From contig MHXM01000101.1 in NCBI GenBank assembly GCA_001825565.1, positions 292 to 18,692 of the forward strand: a stretch of 18,401 nt of DNA. The letters run 5' to 3'. Source of the stretch: Desulfuromonadaceae bacterium GWC2_58_13 (GTDB taxonomy: Bacteria > Desulfobacterota > Desulfuromonadia > Desulfuromonadales > Trichloromonadaceae). A program made the translations under genes and the position numbers. Within the stretch, counting starts at the first letter, position 1. Every line of letters starts with the position of its first letter. Below are positions 14,634-18,401 of this stretch, one piece after another. The notes under the pieces are model-generated. The model saw nothing but the letters and a program-made list of their open reading frames with translations, was not told where the DNA came from and searched no databases.

Positions 14634-15485
14634 CTACTCCCGGATACGGGGATCGAGAGCATCGCGAATCCCCTCGCCGAGCAGATTGTAACCGAGCACC
14701 GTCACCAGAATCGCCAGGCCGGGAAAGGCCGAGAGCCACCAGGCGGTGCCGAGGGTCTGTTTGCCGGCGATCAGCATATTGCCCCAGGAAGGGGTCGGCG
14801 GTTGCACCCCAATCCCCAGGAACGACAGGGCGCTTTCGGTGAGAATGGCGCCGGCCACCCCAAGGGTGGCGGAAACCAGTACCGGCGACATCGCGTTGGG
14901 CAGGATATGGCGAAAAATCAGGCGAGCGTCGGAGGCCCCCAGAGCCCGCCCGGCCTGGACGAAATCCCGTTCGCGCAAGGAAAGGAATTCGGCCCGCACC
15001 AACCGCGCCACCCCCATCCAGCCGGTCAGGCCGATGATGATCATGATGTTCCAGATCGAAGGCTCAAGAAAGGCGATGACGGCAAGAATGAGGAAAAAAG
15101 TCGGAAAACAGAGCATGATATCGACAAAACGCATGATCAGCGAATCGACCCAGCGGCCGTAATAGCCGGAGAGGGCTCCGAGGACGATGCCGATGATGCT
15201 GGCGATGCCGACCGCGACAAAACCGACCAGCAACGAGATGCGCGCCCCGTAAAGAATCCGGGAGAGGACGTCGCGGCCAAGGTCGTCGGTGCCCAGCCAA
15301 TGGCTCAGGGAGGGCGCCTGCAGACGCTGCGAAATGTCGATGGCGCCGGGGTCTCCGGCCAACAGTGGCGCCAGCACGGCCATGACGAACATCCCGACCA
15401 CGATGGCGGCGCCAAACAGGGCCATGCGGTTGCCGCGCAGACGCGCATAGAAAAGACTGCGGAACGGATTCTGCATTTTTATCAT
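14634..15485 (-). CDS. Peptide/nickel-type ABC transporter permease (DppC/OppC family)
   Basis: An inner-membrane permease of 283 aa, the usual DppC/OppC length. It has an N-terminal membrane helix (about 22-42), the periplasmic HWLGTDDLGRDVLSRILYGAR segment typical of the DppC subunit, then about five hydrophobic helices, and the cytoplasmic EAA loop that contacts the ATPase (RAEFLSLRERDFVQAGRALGAS...FRHILPN). LTESALSFLGIGVQPPTPSWGNML is also characteristic. Start ATG 15485 has GGAG 8 nt upstream. The partner permease DppB, binding protein and ATPases are not in the window: the upstream neighbour is an unrelated MshEN protein. The substrate (peptide, nickel or another solute) cannot be told from this subunit alone. 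Confidence 0.92.
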   Translation of the reverse strand: MIKMQNPFRSLFYARLRGNRMALFGAAIVVGMFVMAVLAPLLAGDPGAIDISQRLQAPSLSHWLGTDDLGRDVLSRILYGARISLLVGFVAVGIASIIGIVLGALSGYYGRWVDSLIMRFVDIMLCFPTFFLILAVIAFLEPSIWNIMIIIGLTGWMGVARLVRAEFLSLRERDFVQAGRALGASDARLIFRHILPNAMSPVLVSATLGVAGAILTESALSFLGIGVQPPTPSWGNMLIAGKQTLGTAWWLSAFPGLAILVTVLGYNLLGEGIRDALDPRIRE

Positions 15486-15519
15486 CCCGGACGCTCCGGA
15501 TGGGCGCCCCCAACGAGGT

Positions 15520-16161
15520 TTATTTCAGGTGTTCTAAATCGCCGATCGACAACAGGCCCTTTTCCACGAGGATCCTGACCAGCCGCTCAAACTTTTCCTC
15601 GACAGTTTTAATCGGGCCGTTCTCCGGTTTAAAAGGCGGAAAATGAAAGGGATCGATGTCCGGCACCGGATCGACCCGGGAGGGAGGGTCTTCCAAGGTC
15701 CTGACCCTGGTCGGAAGCGAGCCGTAACAGCGCTCGATAGCCGCCCTGATCGAATCGTGGGAGGCCAACGCCGGCCTGACCCGGCATCCGGTGGCGAATT
15801 GCAGAGCATCGATGACGATGAGGTTGGTCGGGTTGGACATGGCGACCAGCAGGAAGGCCGTGCCGTTCAGTTCCTTGCGATCGACGGGGATGACATTGTA
15901 CTCGACGGCTTTTTCCACCGGGATGGATTCGAGAACCGCTGCCGGGATCGACATGCGCGACAGGTCGATGCGGGTCAGGTTGAGCTGTTCGGAGAGAAAT
16001 CTGAGCAAGTCGTCTTCGCCGATATAACCGAGCTTGACCAAGGACGAACCGATCTGACCGCCCCAGTGCCGCTGGTAGGAAAGCGCCGAATTAAGCTGAA
16101 ATTCATCAACCTTTCCGGCTTTGACAAGCATTTCTCCAAGTCGCATATTTCGTTTGGCCAC
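15520..16161 (-). CDS. Stand-alone MshEN (GspE/PilB N-terminal) domain protein, predicted c-di-GMP binder
   Basis: A 213-residue protein made of the N-terminal regulatory domain of GspE/PilB-type ATPases without the ATPase. Residues 7-30 (RLGEMLVKAG...LNSALSYQ) and 36-59 (QIGSSLVKLG...LRFLSEQ) are two 24-residue motifs separated by exactly 5 residues, the MshEN layout that binds cyclic di-GMP in MshE. A mixed alpha/beta segment typical of the family (VIPVDRKELNGTAFLLVAMSNP) follows, then a Pro-rich linker and a C-terminal helix. No Walker A or B motif is present. GTG 16161 is chosen (MAKRNMRLGE) with GGGGGA 4 nt upstream; TTG 16173 and ATG 16146 are alternatives. It lies 34 bp upstream of the DppC-type permease. 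Binding of c-di-GMP is inferred from motif and spacing only. Confidence 0.8.
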   Translation of the reverse strand: MAKRNMRLGEMLVKAGKVDEFQLNSALSYQRHWGGQIGSSLVKLGYIGEDDLLRFLSEQLNLTRIDLSRMSIPAAVLESIPVEKAVEYNVIPVDRKELNGTAFLLVAMSNPTNLIVIDALQFATGCRVRPALASHDSIRAAIERCYGSLPTRVRTLEDPPSRVDPVPDIDPFHFPPFKPENGPIKTVEEKFERLVRILVEKGLLSIGDLEHLK

Positions 16162-16242
16162 CTGATCCCCCAAAACTGCGTAAAACTTTTAAAATAGAGC
16201 GCACCCGATGGTTCAGCCATTCGGCCCTGGCGCCGTGACAGG

Positions 16243-17241
16243 CTACCGTCCGCGGCCTCGGACCTCGGCGACCGCCTGTTCCCAGGCCCAGGCCGTTTTA
16301 ATAATATACTCCAGGTCGTTGAACCGGGGAACCCACCCGAGCATTTCGATGATCCGGCGGTTGTCGGCGATCAAAGCCGGCGGATCCCCTTCCCGGCGGG
16401 GCACTTCCACAACGTTGAAATCGACCCCGGTCACTTTTTTAGCGGCATGCACCACCTCTTTGACCGAATAGCCCTGTCCGTATCCACAGTTGAAAATTTC
16501 GCTGCGCCCGCCATCGAGCAGATGCCGCAAAGCGGACAAGTGAGCGGCGGCGAGGTCGTCGACGTGGATATAGTCGCGGATGCCGGTGCCGTCCGGGGTC
16601 GGATAATCGGTGCCGAAGACCTGCAGTTGATCGTATTCCCCCTTAGCGGTCTTGAGTGCCCGGGTAATCAGGTGGGTCGGGTTTTTATAGTCCTGGCCGA
16701 TCCGGCTTTGCGGGTCGGCTCCGGCGACGTTGAAATACCGCAGGGCAACATAATTGAAGGAATCTTCGGCGCTGCTGAGATCGACCAGGAACCGCTCGGT
16801 CATCATCTTCGACGCGCCATAGGGGTTGATCGGCAACAGAGGCGCGGTTTCATCGACCGGAATGGTTTCGGGGATCCCATACACTGCGGCGGTCGATGAA
16901 AAAATGAACCGGCCGACTCCGGCGGCTTTCAGCACTTCGAGCAGGCCCAGTGCATTGGCAGTGTTGTTGCGGTAATACTTGAGCGGGTTTCCGACGCTTT
17001 CGCCCACCTCGATCCCGGCGGCAAAGTGGATAACCGCGTCGGGAGTGAAATCCCCGACCACCTGCTCAAGTTTTTCCCGATCGGCCAGATCCCCCACCAC
17101 CAGTTCGCCGTGCAGAACGGCCCAGCGGTTGCCGGTGGACAGGTTATCGTAGGTCAACACCCGGTAGCCGGCCTCGCCCAGCGCCTTGACCACATGGCTG
17201 CCGATATAGCCGGCGCCGCCGGTGACAAGTATCTTCTTCAC
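16243..17241 (-). CDS. galE: UDP-glucose 4-epimerase GalE
   Basis: Interconverts UDP-glucose and UDP-galactose (332 aa, extended SDR family, tightly bound NAD). The Rossmann glycine motif TGGAGYIG is at residues 7-14. The catalytic residues are Thr117 (FSSTAAVYG, where E. coli has Ser124), Tyr141 and Lys145 (YGASK). RYFNVAGA, RDYIHVDDLA and FNCGYGQGYSVKEV are standard family blocks. The start is GTG 17241 with GGGAGG 5 nt upstream. It follows ugd by 56 bp on the same strand, so UDP-glucose can go to UDP-galactose or UDP-glucuronate from one transcript, pointing to lipopolysaccharide or exopolysaccharide synthesis. Substrate could include the N-acetylated sugars, which the sequence does not settle. 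Confidence 0.95.
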   Translation of the reverse strand: MKKILVTGGAGYIGSHVVKALGEAGYRVLTYDNLSTGNRWAVLHGELVVGDLADREKLEQVVGDFTPDAVIHFAAGIEVGESVGNPLKYYRNNTANALGLLEVLKAAGVGRFIFSSTAAVYGIPETIPVDETAPLLPINPYGASKMMTERFLVDLSSAEDSFNYVALRYFNVAGADPQSRIGQDYKNPTHLITRALKTAKGEYDQLQVFGTDYPTPDGTGIRDYIHVDDLAAAHLSALRHLLDGGRSEIFNCGYGQGYSVKEVVHAAKKVTGVDFNVVEVPRREGDPPALIADNRRIIEMLGWVPRFNDLEYIIKTAWAWEQAVAEVRGRGR

Positions 17242-17297
17242 TGATGCCTCCCTTGCAACTACATGAAATAAACAGGCGAAGTATTCCGATCAGCGCC

Positions 17298-18401
17298 TCA
17301 GCAGCGCCCGATGCCGCGATATTCGAAGCCTTCCGCCTTGAGCGATTTGGGATCGTACTGGTTGCGACCATCGAAAATCACCGGTTGCTTCATCATTCGT
17401 TTCATAGCGGAAAAATCGGGATGCCGGAAGGGCTTCCACTCGGTTACCAGCACCAGGGCATCCACCCCCGGCAAGGCATCGTACTGATGGTTGGTCAGTT
17501 GCAGACTACCGGACTCGAACCAGGATTGCGGCAACTCTTCGCGAGCGACCTCCATGGCCACCGGATCATAGGCCAGCACCCTGGCCCCGGCGGCGATCAG
17601 CGACTCGAGAAGCACCACCGAAGGCGCCTCGCGCATGTCGTCGGTGCCGGGCTTGAAAGCCAGCCCCCACACCCCGATGGTCAGCCCCGAGAGATCGGCC
17701 CCGAAGCGCTCGCGGATTTTTTCGAACAGCACATGTTTCTGGGCCTCGTTGCGGCGATCGACCGACTTCAGGATCAGCGGTTCGACGCCGTTTTTCTCGG
17801 CCATATAAATCAGCGCCTTGACATCCTTGGGAAAGCAGGAACCGCCGTAACCACAGCCGGGATAAATGAAGGAATAGCCGATTCGGCTGTCCGAACCGAT
17901 CCCGAGTCGGACCTTTTCCACGTCCACCCCCAAACGGTCGCAGAGCCGGGACATCTCGTTCATGAATGAAATCTTGGTGGCCAGCATGGCATTGGCCGTG
18001 TACTTGGTCATTTCCGCGTCCCGGATTCCCATTTCCAGGATGCGGTCATGGTTGCGACTGAAATCGGCATAAAGGGAACGCATGATTTCGAGCGCCCGGC
18101 TGCTATCGGCGCCAATAATGATCCGGTCGGGACGCATGAAGTCATTGACCGCCGCCCCTTCCTTGAGAAATTCGGGATTGCTCGCCACGTCGAAAGGGAT
18201 GTCGACACCGCGTTGCCCCAGTTCCGCGGCAACGGTCTTCCGTACCTTATCCGCCGTTCCCACCGGCACCGTCGACTTGTCGATGATGACCGCATACTCC
18301 TGCAGATGTCGGCCGATTTCGCGGGCCACGGCCAGCACGTACTGGAGATCGGCTGAACCGTCCTCCCCTGGAGGGGTCCCCACGGCAATAAAATAAACCG
18401 T
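17298..18401 (-). CDS. ugd: UDP-glucose 6-dehydrogenase (partial, 5' end beyond window)
   Basis: Oxidises UDP-glucose to UDP-glucuronate with two NAD. The frame is open to the right edge, leaving 367 codons; the N-terminal ~80 residues with the first NAD-binding motif lie outside. The visible part begins TVYFIAVGTP, the conserved block after the Rossmann domain. It includes DKSTVPVGT, SNPEFLKEGAAVNDFMRPDRIIIG, the hinge lysine region EMTKYTANAMLATKISFMNE, and the catalytic cysteine in GYGGSCFPKD near visible residue 189. The C-terminal UDP-binding half has VWGLAFKPGTDDMREAPS and VTEWKPFRHPDF. A GTG inside the frame at 18383 is only a valine codon of FIAVGTP. galE follows 56 bp downstream. Confidence 0.95.
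   Translation of the reverse strand, partial: TVYFIAVGTPPGEDGSADLQYVLAVAREIGRHLQEYAVIIDKSTVPVGTADKVRKTVAAELGQRGVDIPFDVASNPEFLKEGAAVNDFMRPDRIIIGADSSRALEIMRSLYADFSRNHDRILEMGIRDAEMTKYTANAMLATKISFMNEMSRLCDRLGVDVEKVRLGIGSDSRIGYSFIYPGCGYGGSCFPKDVKALIYMAEKNGVEPLILKSVDRRNEAQKHVLFEKIRERFGADLSGLTIGVWGLAFKPGTDDMREAPSVVLLESLIAAGARVLAYDPVAMEVAREELPQSWFESGSLQLTNHQYDALPGVDALVLVTEWKPFRHPDFSAMKRMMKQPVIFDGRNQYDPKSLKAEGFEYRGIGRC

Noticed and set aside
14632..14739. N-terminal extension of the SEC-C protein
   Set aside because: This region codes for the permease C-terminus, and the ATG at 14631 has a GGAG ribosome site and a natural SEC-C start.
1..18401. tRNA genes, CRISPR arrays, IS elements, prophage genes
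   Set aside because: I looked for cloverleaf stems, regularly spaced direct repeats, transposase or integrase motifs and phage genes by eye and saw none.

Overview
The window looks like ordinary chromosome from an anaerobic delta-proteobacterium of the Desulfuromonadales (Geobacter / Pelobacter / Desulfuromonas-like). This is inferred from gene content and gene order: a cysE-iscR-nifS-iscU-mnmA cluster, class I Fe-S fumarase, full-length IlvA, GC-rich dense coding. No sequence search was run. No phage, IS element, CRISPR array, rRNA or tRNA gene was seen. Coding is almost continuous, and no stretch over 300 bases lacks a gene.

Region 1 (1-3577, all minus). A five-gene sulfur / Fe-S operon is read right to left: cysE (cysteine supply), iscR (Rrf2 regulator), nifS/iscS (cysteine desulfurase), iscU (scaffold) and mnmA (tRNA 2-thiolation, cut by the window edge). 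Upstream of cysE is a TTGACA promoter embedded in a 25-bp site that fits the E. coli type 1 IscR consensus at 23 of 25 positions, so the cluster probably feeds back on its own Fe-S status, with cysteine synthesis included in the circuit. IscR has Gln where the E. coli cluster-ligand His107 would be. The iscU-mnmA gap is filled by two REP-like palindromes.

Region 2 (3625-8703, minus). A soluble REC-GAF-PAS histidine kinase, biosynthetic threonine deaminase (ilvA) and a FadI-like thiolase. A strong intrinsic terminator ends only 12 nt before the ilvA start codon, which suggests that ilvA is controlled by attenuation or read-through.

Region 3 (8704-11710, plus). A divergent control region carries a good sigma70 promoter, an upstream 16-bp palindrome and a 5'UTR hairpin in front of a class I fumarase. 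After a strong terminator comes a yeast MTD1-like methylene-tetrahydrofolate dehydrogenase that lacks the FolD catalytic lysine.

Region 4 (11744-18401, minus). Read right to left: ugd (cut by the edge) and galE for nucleotide-sugar synthesis, a stand-alone MshEN-type predicted c-di-GMP-binding protein, an orphan DppC-type permease, a YchJ-like SEC-C protein, a WbuC cupin, mutM, and two small cysteine-rich zinc-binding-type proteins. The ugd/galE/MshEN/WbuC neighbourhood hints at surface polysaccharide or envelope functions. The most rewarding points are the IscR-site/CysE circuit, the ilvA terminator placement and the stand-alone MshEN protein beside a lone permease. I do not see a convincing wholly new multi-gene system.
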